Positions 9,899-18,911 of a DNA stretch of 64,000 bases are shown piece by piece (position 1 is the first letter of the stretch; each line of letters opens with the position of its first letter). The translations under genes were made by a program, and so were the position numbers. Location of the stretch: the NCBI GenBank assembly GCA_050305935.1, contig JBNLGG010000006.1, forward strand, positions 1 through 64,000, in the 5' to 3' direction. Source of the stretch: CAJXNP01 sp050305935 (GTDB lineage Bacteria; Bacteroidota; Bacteroidia; Cytophagales; Cyclobacteriaceae). The notes beneath the pieces were generated by a model. That model ran no database searches and was not told the DNA's origin. It worked only from the letters and a program-made list of their open reading frames with translations.

Positions 9899-10615
9899 AT
9901 GCAAAACCAAAACAAAGGCAATTTATATTTAATTCCAACTGTGCTTTCTCCTGATACCAATGAAAAAGTACTATCGCCCGAAATTTCCAAGGTAGTGGAG
10001 CGAACAGATCATTTTTTTGTAGAGAATATCAGAACAGCGAGGCGATTTATCAGCTCTCTGAAAACCAAAAAGGTGATCGATGATATTGACTTTATAATCC
10101 TGGACAAGGATACACAGGTGGAAGAATTGTACGAACAGATGACTTTGCTGGATGAGGGGGTTGATATGGGGGTGGTATCAGAATCAGGTTGCCCGGGGGT
10201 AGCAGACCCGGGGGCCTTGGTTGTGTCGCTTGCCCATGAGAAAGGGATTCGGGTGATACCACTCGTGGGGCCATCGTCCATTTTGCTATCACTAATGGCA
10301 TCGGGATTTAACGGTCAGCAGTTCAGGTTTAATGGATACCTGCCTATTGACAAGCAAAAAAGAAAAATGGCCATTAAGGACTTTGAGAGAGATATGGTGA
10401 GGAATAATTGCACTCAGATAATTATTGAGACTCCTTACCGAAATGACCAAGTCCTGAGCGTGCTGGCTGAAACGTTGCATCCTAATACTAAAATTTGTGT
10501 GGCGGTGGATATAACCGGTGAAAGTGAAATGATCAAAACACTTCCGGCCGTTAAATGGAGAAAGGAAAAGCTTGTGATAGGAAAGGTGCCGGCAGTATTT
10601 CTTATCGGACAGTGA
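9899..10615 (+). CDS. RsmI-like SAM-dependent methyltransferase (tetrapyrrole methylase fold)
   Basis: A 238-residue protein of the tetrapyrrole/corrin methylase superfamily, resembling RsmI, the 2'-O-methylase of 16S rRNA C1402. The segments SESGCPGVADPG (about residues 94-105) and PLVGPSSILLSLMASGF (about 121-137) match the SAM-binding blocks of RsmI. It is shorter than typical RsmI and lacks that enzyme's usual C-terminal extension, so it may be a paralogue with a different target. Its start faces DUF2905 at very short distance, and its end is 4 bases from the stop of the convergent unknown gene. Confidence 0.75.
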   Translation: MQNQNKGNLYLIPTVLSPDTNEKVLSPEISKVVERTDHFFVENIRTARRFISSLKTKKVIDDIDFIILDKDTQVEELYEQMTLLDEGVDMGVVSESGCPGVADPGALVVSLAHEKGIRVIPLVGPSSILLSLMASGFNGQQFRFNGYLPIDKQKRKMAIKDFERDMVRNNCTQIIIETPYRNDQVLSVLAETLHPNTKICVAVDITGESEMIKTLPAVKWRKEKLVIGKVPAVFLIGQ

Positions 10616-10619
10616 AAAA

Positions 10620-11267
10620 TTATGCAAATAGATTGATCACCCGTCTTTCAATGTATTTTAAAATGTGTTCGTAGGTTTCTTTGTCTGGGGTGTTTAGCAG
10701 GTCCCCTATTCGCAAAAGTTTTTTATTAATCAGGATCTCATCCCAAACAGAAATTCGCAATAGCCGTTTTCCAGCATATAAAGAGTAAATATCTTGCAGG
10801 TAATCCACACATGCGTTCATTTTCCACCCCGATGAACCGTTCAGTCCCAGGTCGCCCGGCGCTTCCGATTTGCCAAAGTGATACTCCGAATTTAAGTTCG
10901 TCCAGACGCCCGAAGAAGTTCCGCTTTTAAGACACTCCCTTTCGTATTTCTTACAGTAGCTTCGGTATTTTTCAAGCTTTATACCCTTAAATTGAGTGTA
11001 AATTTCTGATCGCAGTGTTTTAATCCTGTATTTGTTAAAACTGAGCTGCTCGTCAAAAGAAATAGCAAATTTGGTGGTTTCAAAGAAGTAGCCTTTTTGG
11101 GTGAATACCGGAAAGCTTTCCTTACCGTCCAGATTCTTATAGGTGTCAATATAAGATTGTTCAAACCTTGAATCCTTTAGTTTATTGCTATCAATAAAGG
11201 ATGGTTCATCTACCGGGATGTATTTGGAACCAAGAATTTTTTTGAGATTTGTTGCTTTAATGCTCAC
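10620..11267 (-). CDS. Uncharacterised Bacteroidetes protein
   Basis: I do not recognise this protein. The frame is open to an ATG at 11396, but the first 43 codons of that version lie over a separate small frame (11323-11493) and read like out-of-frame sequence. GTG 11267 is therefore preferred, giving 215 residues beginning SIKATNLKKIL. The protein is soluble, rich in Tyr, Lys and Glu, with no signal peptide or membrane segment. A Trp/Gly-rich central block (SGVWTNLNSEYHFGK) looks conserved-like. It is convergent with the RsmI-like gene and lies downstream of the 56-codon frame on the same strand. Confidence 0.6.
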   Translation of the reverse strand: MSIKATNLKKILGSKYIPVDEPSFIDSNKLKDSRFEQSYIDTYKNLDGKESFPVFTQKGYFFETTKFAISFDEQLSFNKYRIKTLRSEIYTQFKGIKLEKYRSYCKKYERECLKSGTSSGVWTNLNSEYHFGKSEAPGDLGLNGSSGWKMNACVDYLQDIYSLYAGKRLLRISVWDEILINKKLLRIGDLLNTPDKETYEHILKYIERRVINLFA

Positions 11268-11322
11268 AATGAATAGCCGCCAAAAAATAGCAAAGAGTTT
11301 TAAAGTCGGAAAAGTAAATAAA

Positions 11323-11493
11323 TTATCTTTTTCTGTGCTTGTATCTAAAGAGATTTTTGAATTCAGGATCCTCCTTGACGGAGGTGTTTTTTGCATTGAT
11401 GATCCAGCTTTGCAAATAGAGCCGCTCTATTTCTGCTGAACTTAAATGCCGTAAAAGTTGTAAATGTGTAGGTGACATATTGGCTGCATTCAT
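11323..11493 (-). CDS. Small uncharacterised protein (56 residues)
   Basis: A short frame with ATG at 11493 (or 11478) and a TAA at 11323-11325. It encodes a basic, mostly helical peptide (MSPTHLQLLRHLSSAEIERLY... ending FRYKHRKR). The composition is protein-like: Leu heptads, acidic residues followed by a basic tail, and no rare runs. It lies just upstream of the 215-residue unknown gene on the same strand, so the two may form a transcript. I do not recognise the family. Its support is the reading frame itself and the poor quality of the overlapping alternative. Confidence 0.45.
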   Translation of the reverse strand: MNAANMSPTHLQLLRHLSSAEIERLYLQSWIINAKNTSVKEDPEFKNLFRYKHRKR

Positions 11494-11554
11494 TGATCTA
11501 ATGTATAGTACTTTATACGTTAAGTCAATGAATGGTTACCTACCAAATGTTAAT

Positions 11555-12772
11555 TTATCCTAAAAAAGTAATTAATACACCAGCCGCCACAGCCGATCCA
11601 ATCACTCCGGATATATTGCTCGCCATGGCATATTGCAGTAAATGATTGCTCGGATCCTGCTTTAGTGCGATTTCATTTGCCACCCTGGAAGCCATTGGTA
11701 CAGCGCTCAATCCGGTGGCGCCAATAAGCGGATTGATTTTTTTCTTACTAAACAGGTTATAAAGCTTCACAGCATAAATCCCTCCGGCTACAGAGATTCC
11801 GAATGCGAAAAAACCTCCCAGGATAATGCCAATGGTCTGAACATCCAGAAACACATCTGATGTCATTGTAGCGCCAACGCACAAACCCAAAAATATAGTA
11901 GCGGTATTTAAAATCGAACCTGATGCAGCGCTGGATAGGCGTTCAGTATTTGTACCTATTTCTTTCACCAGATTGCCAAATAAGAGCATACCCGCCAGAG
12001 GAAGCGCTGAAGGAACCACGAGCCCTATCATGGCTGCGAGAAGAATAGGAAATATGATTTTAACAGCCCGGAGGTTTTTAATTTCATTTTTTGGCGGATA
12101 TAGTTTGTCCTGCCGTTTCATATTTATTTGCAGCTCCTTTTTATTGCAGGTAAGGCGAACAACCAACGGAATGATAACGGGTACCAAAGCCATATAGGAG
12201 TAGGCGGCAATGGCGATCGGCCCAAGTAAATGTTCCGCCAATAAAATGGTAGTATAAATAGCAGTCGGGCCATCCGCTCCTCCTATGATTGCCAGGGAGG
12301 CAGCTTCTTTTATGTCAAATATGCCAGTCGCCAGGGCAATAAATAAGACTGTAAAGATGCCGATTTGCGCGGCCGCTCCAAAAAAAGCCAGCCGCAGATT
12401 ACGCAACATGGGTCCAAAATCAGTTAAGGCTCCTACTCCCATGAATATTATGGGTGGAAGAAAACCTGTTTTGATCAAGGAATAATAAAGGAAATTGATA
12501 ATTCCATATTCCTTGGCAATTTCGATGACAGTCAAGTGCATAATACCATCCGCTTTTTCTGAAGGCATCACACCCATGCCGAGACCATTTGGAAGGACAA
12601 AGGGAAAATTGGCAATTAAAATTCCAAAGGCGATGGGGACTAAAAGTAATGGTTCATAGCCCTTTACAATTCCCAAAAACAAAAGTAAAAACGCAATTGC
12701 CCACATGAGTAGCATGCCCCAACTTAACCCTCCCAGGGCAGTCATCTCAAAAAGTTTTTCTAATATTTCCAT
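11555..12772 (-). CDS. oadB: Sodium-translocating decarboxylase beta subunit (OadB family)
   Basis: The membrane subunit of a biotin-dependent Na+-pumping decarboxylase. It decarboxylates carboxybiotin and couples this to Na+ export across the inner membrane. The protein has 405 residues and about ten hydrophobic segments. The family signature GGADGPTAIY (near residue 165) carries the conserved Asp used in Na+ transport. The C-terminal segments GATGLSAVPMASRVANE and NISGVIGSAVAAGVL are typical. Its start is 24 bases from the alpha-subunit stop, and the order oadG-oadA-oadB is that of a single operon read leftwards. Confidence 0.93.
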   Translation of the reverse strand: MEILEKLFEMTALGGLSWGMLLMWAIAFLLLFLGIVKGYEPLLLVPIAFGILIANFPFVLPNGLGMGVMPSEKADGIMHLTVIEIAKEYGIINFLYYSLIKTGFLPPIIFMGVGALTDFGPMLRNLRLAFFGAAAQIGIFTVLFIALATGIFDIKEAASLAIIGGADGPTAIYTTILLAEHLLGPIAIAAYSYMALVPVIIPLVVRLTCNKKELQINMKRQDKLYPPKNEIKNLRAVKIIFPILLAAMIGLVVPSALPLAGMLLFGNLVKEIGTNTERLSSAASGSILNTATIFLGLCVGATMTSDVFLDVQTIGIILGGFFAFGISVAGGIYAVKLYNLFSKKKINPLIGATGLSAVPMASRVANEIALKQDPSNHLLQYAMASNISGVIGSAVAAGVLITFLG

Positions 12773-12796
12773 AAACAGGTACGCTTAAAAAGTTGG

Positions 12797-14674
12797 CTAT
12801 TGAAGTTTAATCAGCACTTCATCCTCATCCACGCCCTCTCCGTCACTAAAACAAATTTCAACAACCTTACCTGATAGATCGGAGGTTATGGCATTATATA
12901 CCTTCATAGATTCTATATAGCCTATAATGTCCCCCTGTTTTATTTCATCGCCTACCTTAACGGGCTTTTCCGAGGAATCCTTGGTTTTAAAGAAGCTGCC
13001 TTCCAGAGGAGATGTTATGCTTTTCAGACTTTCATTTGTCACGGTTGTGGGTGCCGGAGTGGATACTTCAGCTTTTGCGTCGGCAGGAGTAGCCAGACCA
13101 TTTTGTCCATAGGAAACGGAAACAATAAACTTTTCGCCATTCACATCTACGTTGAGTGTTTTTGGGGTGAACGATCCCTTGTCAGAAGTGACAGGAGCCG
13201 TTACTTTATCTTTTTCACTTTTCCTTTTCGCGAGATCAGCCTCAAAGTCTTCTTTTGCTTTACCCGATTTATAATTTCTGTATTGGGCGGGGTGCATGGC
13301 CAATTCCATCAATTCCTCATCGTCTTGTCCGTACTCCCATTTATTTTTGTCCATTTCTTCCCTGTATTTTGGCAACTCATCAGGGTAAAGGTCTTGCGGA
13401 TTTCCGGTAAAAAATTCCCGACCTTGTTCTTTGGCCAACTCAACTAGCTCTGGAGCTAGCTTTCCTGGCAGTTTACCCTGGTTGCCTAATAACATATCCC
13501 AAGTATTGTCATCGATCATCGAGAAGCGTTCCCGCCCTTTGATCATCTGGATGACATTCATCAGGGCTGTATTTTTTACATACTGGCTATAAGGTGTAAC
13601 TAATGGGGGATAACCTAATTTTGGCCAGATATATTCTACTTCTTCAAAAAGCTTGATGAGCAGTTCGTCCTGGGTCATAGGCTGCTTTCCATTTTTCTCA
13701 AGCCACTTGTTAAGGCTTGTCAGGTTATTTTCCAGGTCGGCCATTGTGCTTCCCATCATTCCGCCAGGAAGCCCCGGCCCGATGATAAGGGAGTTGATAA
13801 ACCTGTTTTTTGGATTAATATAGTAGCCTAAGAAATCGTCAATAAATTCCTGGGTAAGCCTTCTCGCTTCCATATAAGCTGACATATTCACTTTAGGAAC
13901 TTTGAAGCCCGCATCGTCCAGCATTGAAATGGCAGTTAGCAGGTCTGCATGGCCGGTTCCCCACGATAAAGGCTCCATTCCTACATCAATAATCTCACAA
14001 CCAGCTTTTGCCACTTCCAGGATAGAGGCAATTGTGAAACCGGGGGCTGTTTGCCCATGATATTGAATCAGAATATCCTTATGTTTTTCCTTGATGCCTT
14101 TCACAATTTTTCCAAGCGTCACCGGTCGACCTATGCCCGCCATATCTTTCAGACAAATTTCATCCGCCCCGCCTTTGATTAATTGATCTGCTAAATCAAC
14201 ATAATAATCTACTGTATGGATTTTAGAATGCGTAAGCGAGAGTGTTCCCTGAGCAATCATGCCTCCCTCTTTGGCGTATTTAATGGAATCAATAATGTTT
14301 CTCGGATCATTTAATCCGTCAAACGATCGGGCAATGTCTACTCCCTGCTTTTTCTTTACTTTGAATAATAATTTTCTGACGTCAACCGGGCAGGGGCTCA
14401 TCCGTATTCCGTTAAGTCCTCTCTCCAACATATGGGTTTGAATTCCCGCTTCATTAAAAGGTTTAGTCCACGCACGGACGGCTTCATTGGGGTTTTCACC
14501 GAATAATAAATTTATCTGCTCAAAGCCACCACCATTTGTTTCAACCCTCGCAAAACAACCCATGTCAATTATAACCGGGGCAATACGAATTAATTGATCT
14601 TTGCGTGGCATGTATTTGCCTGATGATTGCCACATATCCCTATAAACCAGCGAAAATTTGATCTCTTTTGCCAT
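12797..14674 (-). CDS. oadA: Divergent oxaloacetate-decarboxylase-type alpha subunit with biotinyl domain
   Basis: A 625-residue cytoplasmic carboxyltransferase of the OadA/PycB family. It has an N-terminal TIM-barrel transferase domain (about 1-290), a conserved C-terminal carboxylase domain (about 300-470), a linker, and a biotinyl domain whose target is Lys591 in ESMKVYN. In the family the metal is held by an Asp and two His and a lysine is catalytic. Here Asp13 (RDMWQS, normally RDAHQS) and Lys176 (CLKDMAG) are present. The normal HxH reads Q204-Y-H206, so one metal-ligand His is replaced by Gln. The surrounding TTG also becomes GQTAPG. The substrate may therefore not be oxaloacetate. It sits between oadG (29 bases) and oadB (24 bases), which supports a membrane-bound decarboxylase complex. 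Confidence 0.82.
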   Translation of the reverse strand: MAKEIKFSLVYRDMWQSSGKYMPRKDQLIRIAPVIIDMGCFARVETNGGGFEQINLLFGENPNEAVRAWTKPFNEAGIQTHMLERGLNGIRMSPCPVDVRKLLFKVKKKQGVDIARSFDGLNDPRNIIDSIKYAKEGGMIAQGTLSLTHSKIHTVDYYVDLADQLIKGGADEICLKDMAGIGRPVTLGKIVKGIKEKHKDILIQYHGQTAPGFTIASILEVAKAGCEIIDVGMEPLSWGTGHADLLTAISMLDDAGFKVPKVNMSAYMEARRLTQEFIDDFLGYYINPKNRFINSLIIGPGLPGGMMGSTMADLENNLTSLNKWLEKNGKQPMTQDELLIKLFEEVEYIWPKLGYPPLVTPYSQYVKNTALMNVIQMIKGRERFSMIDDNTWDMLLGNQGKLPGKLAPELVELAKEQGREFFTGNPQDLYPDELPKYREEMDKNKWEYGQDDEELMELAMHPAQYRNYKSGKAKEDFEADLAKRKSEKDKVTAPVTSDKGSFTPKTLNVDVNGEKFIVSVSYGQNGLATPADAKAEVSTPAPTTVTNESLKSITSPLEGSFFKTKDSSEKPVKVGDEIKQGDIIGYIESMKVYNAITSDLSGKVVEICFSDGEGVDEDEVLIKLQ

Positions 14675-14703
14675 ATCAATAATGTGTTTTATTTAATGAA
14701 GCC

Positions 14704-14970
14704 CTAGTCTGCTTTTTTAATTGATTCGACCTTCCCTTTGCCTTTGGTCACAATTTCCACAGCAGTCACTATAGCGGCTAATTTTTTTGAGTCAATTTCA
14801 GTTTGAGCGGGAATGGATTGAACTACCTTTTGTTTTAATGGCTCAGGAAAATACTTGTTCACCACAAGAATTAACCAGTTTCCAAATAATACGATGAGGG
14901 CTAAAATAAAAAACACGGTTAACATCCCCACGGCGAGCAAGGTAATCGCCATACTAAAATCGTCGCTCAT
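14704..14970 (-). CDS. oadG: Sodium-pump decarboxylase gamma subunit (OadG family)
   Basis: An 88-residue protein with one N-terminal membrane helix (about residues 8-36, ITLLAVGMLTVFFILALIV) followed by a short charged cytoplasmic tail. This is the shape of OadG, which anchors the alpha subunit to OadB and helps assemble the pump. Sequence conservation in this family is weak, so the call leans on size, topology and its position as first gene of the operon. The likely promoter lies in the 183-base gap that also holds the terminator of the neighbouring small gene. Confidence 0.8.
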   Translation of the reverse strand: MSDDFSMAITLLAVGMLTVFFILALIVLFGNWLILVVNKYFPEPLKQKVVQSIPAQTEIDSKKLAAIVTAVEIVTKGKGKVESIKKAD

Positions 14971-15101
14971 AACTTCTTACAATTTTCACGAACTTTAAAG
15001 TTAAAAAAATTCAAGGTGATATCGCGAAGTTTATAAAGTGATCGGAAGTTTAACGTGATATAAATCAGTTTTAAATAATTTAATCAAAGATGACGTGCAA
15101 C

Positions 15102-15126
15102 AAAAAAGCTCCCGAAAACGAGAGCT
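15102..15126 (-). terminator. Rho-independent terminator of the 103-residue gene
   Basis: Read on the minus strand it is AGCTC...GAGCT closing a stem with a GTTTTCG-type loop region, followed directly by six T. It lies 28 bases after the stop of the gene at 15154. Confidence 0.8.
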
Positions 15127-15153
15127 AATTCATTTGGGTTTTTAGGGCGTGCA

Positions 15154-15465
15154 TTAATTTCCGGACTGAGGATCAGTTTTTTGGCGATAAATATCCCGGC
15201 TTGACTGGCGCTGTTCCCTTTTGATATGTTTTCTTTCCTGGCGCGTCACGATTCCGTCGGCCTTTGCCATTTGTTTTTCCAGTTGGATGTGCCGTTGTTC
15301 GGCCTTCAGCCTTTTTGCTTCTGTTCGGGTTAACTCACCACTTCGTATTCCCTGGTTAATTCGTTGATGTTGATTTACTTGCCTTGCTTTTATCACAGGA
15401 GTTTGGGCTTGTGCTATTGCAAAAATCCCTGTTACCAATCCCAGAACCAAAAGTAATTTTTTCAT
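15154..15465 (-). CDS. Small exported basic protein
   Basis: A 103-residue protein with a clear signal peptide (MKKLLLVLGLVTGIFAIAQAQ, cut near residue 21). The mature part is very polar and rich in Arg, Gln and Lys (RINQGIRSGELTRTEAKRL, then a second related block ADGIVTRQERKHIKREQ). The two helical halves share the pattern of a Gly turn followed by T-R-x-E, which suggests an internal duplication. Similar small periplasmic proteins are widespread, but I know of no function. It is monocistronic, with its own terminator on the left and a divergent caspase gene on the right. Confidence 0.7.
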   Translation of the reverse strand: MKKLLLVLGLVTGIFAIAQAQTPVIKARQVNQHQRINQGIRSGELTRTEAKRLKAEQRHIQLEKQMAKADGIVTRQERKHIKREQRQSSRDIYRQKTDPQSGN

Positions 15466-15556
15466 GATTTTAATATTTAATGATAAATTGGTTTCAATGA
15501 ATTTTGGTGCTTTGATGCATCCTGGATTAATTGGTTTAATGTGATATAAAAAATTT

Positions 15557-18500
15557 ATGCAAGTATTTTTTCGATCATTGGCAATCTATAGCTTGGCCAT
15601 TGTTTTTATTTTGACCAGCTTTTTAGCCAGGTCACAGGAACTGGAGGTTTCAGTGCAGCGAGGTCACAGTGCAGCGGTGCTTTGCGTTGCAGTACATCCA
15701 GATGGTCAATTAATGGCATCAGCGGGAAAAGACAAAACCATTGTAATTTGGGAAGTGGGAAGCGGTCGCCAATTGCGTACGATGACAGGACATGAATATT
15801 CTATCTATGAACTGGCATTTGATCACAGTGGAAAGCGCCTGTTCTCTGCCGATGCCGGCGGGGAAATTAAAATCTGGAATTATACTACGGGGGAGCAATT
15901 GGACTCCTGGAAAGGTCACAAGGGAGCCATTTCGTCCCTCAAGTTAAGCGGATCAGATAAACTGCTCATTACCGGAGGAAGGGATGACCAGGTGAAAGTC
16001 TGGAATTGGAAGGAAAAAAAAGTGCTTCATCAATTCAAATTTGACGGTGGTCAATATGGGGTGAGAGTTGATATTGACCAGAAAGAGGAATTAATAATTG
16101 CCGCAGGAGACAATGCCAAAATTTACCTGACCGATTTAACAAAGAATTTGGTAAAGGACACACTCAGGGAAACAAGCTATAGTTTTTGTGGGGGATGTTA
16201 TGCGAGAGCTGTGGTTAGTCCGGATCAAAGCTGGATTGCGGGAGTTTCGCAGAACGGTCCGTTGGTGTTGTGGGAAAAGGTAAATGTTGACAGCAAAATA
16301 GTGTTGGAAGAAAAGGTGAGCGACATTAATAACCTGGAGTGGGACGCATCAGGAAAGCTAATCCTTGTGTCGCTTAAAGATAAAACCGTGGTGTATGAAC
16401 TGGAATCAAAAAAGAAATTGGGTGAGATCCCCAAAAAGAAGGAAGTTATAAATGCAGCAGTCTTCTCTCCGGACGGGAAAACCATATTTCAGGTAACCAA
16501 TGCGAATGTAGTCCTGCAATTTTCTATCAATGGAGACAGCATTGCGACCTATAGGGGAAAGCTGGCCGATCCGATAGTTGGGGATTTAAACCTCGATCCA
16601 AATTCATATTGGGATTCGTTTGCCTATCGAATAGCTACCCTGAAAAGCCAATATAAAGTAAGCCATAATGGTAAATGGGCGATCAAAGGAAGAACGGGGA
16701 ACCAGGCAATTATTTGGGACATCGAAAATGGTAAGCCCTATCGAATATTGACAGGCCACAAAAAAGCAATCACGGCATTTGAATTCTCACCTGATGATAA
16801 AATGCTTCTAACAGGTGACACAGATGGAAATATGTTTGTCTGGGATATTTTAAGCGGAGACACCCTTACTACCAAGCGTTTTCATTTTAATATGGTGCTT
16901 GAGCTTAGTTTTAGTAATGATGGAAAGACACTTGCTACAGGTGCATACGACGGGTATTTAAATTTTATTGACGTATCAGACTATAGTTTACAAAAGCGCA
17001 TCAACTTTTCCAGAACGCAGGAATACTTTGATAGTCCCTATTCTATTACGTTTAGCCCGAATGACAATTATGTGGCGGTAGGATCATTGGGCAAGAAGCT
17101 CAGTATGATTGAGGTTGATTCTGGTGACGAGTTTAAGCAATTGGTAGGCCATACCGATGTGGTTTCTTCTGCGGTCTTCTACAACAATATGCTTTTTACC
17201 ATTTCCTGGGATGGAAAAATCAAAGCCTGGGACTATCGGACAGGTTTTCAGGAATGGAAAATTGAATCGTCTGTTTTACAAGAACAAGCAATGCTTTTTA
17301 TAGAGGAAAAGAACCTCCTTTTGTCTGCTGGAAATGATCGAACGATTAAAGTGTTTGACCTCAGAACTAACAGCAAGTCCAAAGAATTAGAAGGGCACTC
17401 TTCCACAGTCAATTCCCTTAGCTATTTGCCGGAAAAAGATGTGTTGATTTCATCCACTATCACAGGCGAAGTTATTTATTGGAATTTAAGCCAATCAGAT
17501 CAAAGCATCACGCAGTATTTTACTGGGCCGAAAGAATATGTCATTCTGGATAACCAGGGAAATTTTAATGCTACGCAGTTGGCCAGAGATGCTGTGATAT
17601 TTGTGGACGGGGTAAAGAGTTATCGTCCGGAGCAGTTTTTTGACCGCTATTTTCGGCCGGACCTGCAGCCCCTTAGTTACCTGGAAGAAAACAAAGACAC
17701 AGAAAACAATCATCTGGCAGAAGTTATAAAAAAGTTTCCACCCGCTGATGTGGAGATCATGTATCCAAAAAATGGCGAAGAATTAAACCAGCAGAGAGTC
17801 AATGTGATGATCAAGACGACAAATAAAGGTGGTGGAGTGGAGGAGGTGATTTTAATGCACAATGGAAAGTCAATTGTTACGAAAGTGGAAGCCGATTCAA
17901 AAATTCAACAAAGAGGCCGGTCGTTAACAGAAACCTATGAGTTGGAGTTATTGCCCGGCCAGAATATCGTAGAGGTATTGGCGAAAAACAATGCCCGGAT
18001 CGAATCCGAAAGGGATCGGGTGGTGGTCAATTACACCGGTAAAGAGCCGATCAAGAAATGCATCATTTTTTGCGTTGGCATTAATAAATACAAAAATCCA
18101 AAACTGAACCTGAATTTTGCGAGCGCTGATGCACAGAGTATTGCGTCCTTACTTCAAAAATCACAGGGAGTTTTATTTGATAAAATTGAGCTGATAGAAC
18201 TATATGACAAAGACGCAACCAAAGAAAATATTCTGAATGCGCTGGACCGGGTAAAGCAATTGGCTAAGCCTTCAGATGTTTTTTACTTCTATTATGCCGG
18301 GCATGGCTCAATGAATGACAACACTTTTTATTTCATTCCTACCGATAATGTCAGGCTATACGATCCTACTGCCCTGAATGAAGAAGCGATAAGCGACCAT
18401 GTTCTCCAGGAAAAATTTAAAGAAATAGCGGCGCTTAAGCAGGTAGTGATAATTGATGCCTGCCAGTCAGGGGGAGGTGTCCAGACCCTGGCTTTGCGCG

Positions 18501-18817
18501 GTGCTAATAACGAAAAAGCCCTGGCACAACTGAGTCGCAGCGCCGGAGTGCATGTCATGGCCTCGGCTGGAAGCGAGCAGTTTGCCGCTGAGTTCGAAGA
18601 ACTTGGTCACGGTCTTTTTACTTTTACCCTCATTGAAGCTTTGAATGGGGCGGCAGATGGCGCTCCTAAAGATGGGGCGGTTTCTGTGTATGAATTAAAG
18701 TCCTATCTTGATGCGAAAGTCCCCGTCTATTCTGAGATGTACAAAGGGCAAGCCCAGTATCCGCATACTTTTTCCATGGGACAGGATTTTCCCATATTTT
18801 TTCGATCGGAAAAATAA
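15557..18817 (+). CDS. Secreted WD40-repeat protein with C-terminal caspase-like peptidase domain
   Basis: A 1086-residue protein with an N-terminal signal peptide (about residues 1-27). Two groups of WD40 repeats follow (about 35-165 and 385-655), recognisable by GH...W/F-D endings such as GHSAAVLCVAVHPDGQLMA and IKVFDL, and likely form two propellers. A beta-sandwich-like linker (about 725-825) precedes a C14 caspase/metacaspase domain (about 830-1080). Its catalytic dyad is intact: His916 in YYAGHGS and Cys969 in DACQSGG. In bacteria such domains cleave proteins and are often set off by a sensor; here the sensor would be the propellers. An exported location sets it apart from the usual cytosolic role. 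The function is inferred only. A lipoprotein peptidase gene follows. Confidence 0.85.
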   Translation: MQVFFRSLAIYSLAIVFILTSFLARSQELEVSVQRGHSAAVLCVAVHPDGQLMASAGKDKTIVIWEVGSGRQLRTMTGHEYSIYELAFDHSGKRLFSADAGGEIKIWNYTTGEQLDSWKGHKGAISSLKLSGSDKLLITGGRDDQVKVWNWKEKKVLHQFKFDGGQYGVRVDIDQKEELIIAAGDNAKIYLTDLTKNLVKDTLRETSYSFCGGCYARAVVSPDQSWIAGVSQNGPLVLWEKVNVDSKIVLEEKVSDINNLEWDASGKLILVSLKDKTVVYELESKKKLGEIPKKKEVINAAVFSPDGKTIFQVTNANVVLQFSINGDSIATYRGKLADPIVGDLNLDPNSYWDSFAYRIATLKSQYKVSHNGKWAIKGRTGNQAIIWDIENGKPYRILTGHKKAITAFEFSPDDKMLLTGDTDGNMFVWDILSGDTLTTKRFHFNMVLELSFSNDGKTLATGAYDGYLNFIDVSDYSLQKRINFSRTQEYFDSPYSITFSPNDNYVAVGSLGKKLSMIEVDSGDEFKQLVGHTDVVSSAVFYNNMLFTISWDGKIKAWDYRTGFQEWKIESSVLQEQAMLFIEEKNLLLSAGNDRTIKVFDLRTNSKSKELEGHSSTVNSLSYLPEKDVLISSTITGEVIYWNLSQSDQSITQYFTGPKEYVILDNQGNFNATQLARDAVIFVDGVKSYRPEQFFDRYFRPDLQPLSYLEENKDTENNHLAEVIKKFPPADVEIMYPKNGEELNQQRVNVMIKTTNKGGGVEEVILMHNGKSIVTKVEADSKIQQRGRSLTETYELELLPGQNIVEVLAKNNARIESERDRVVVNYTGKEPIKKCIIFCVGINKYKNPKLNLNFASADAQSIASLLQKSQGVLFDKIELIELYDKDATKENILNALDRVKQLAKPSDVFYFYYAGHGSMNDNTFYFIPTDNVRLYDPTALNEEAISDHVLQEKFKEIAALKQVVIIDACQSGGGVQTLALRGANNEKALAQLSRSAGVHVMASAGSEQFAAEFEELGHGLFTFTLIEALNGAADGAPKDGAVSVYELKSYLDAKVPVYSEMYKGQAQYPHTFSMGQDFPIFFRSEK

Positions 18818-18911
18818 ATTATCCACTGGTCAATTATTTTTCTGAACTAGCAAATGGTTTTGTAGTTTTATGCTGATTTACTTTAAAATTTTAACATAAA
18901 AAGAGAAAACT

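Noticed and set aside
10622..11396. Longer 258-residue version of the unknown gene from ATG 11396
   Set aside because: The first 43 codons overlap a better small frame and read as out-of-frame sequence; the GTG at 11267 is preferred.
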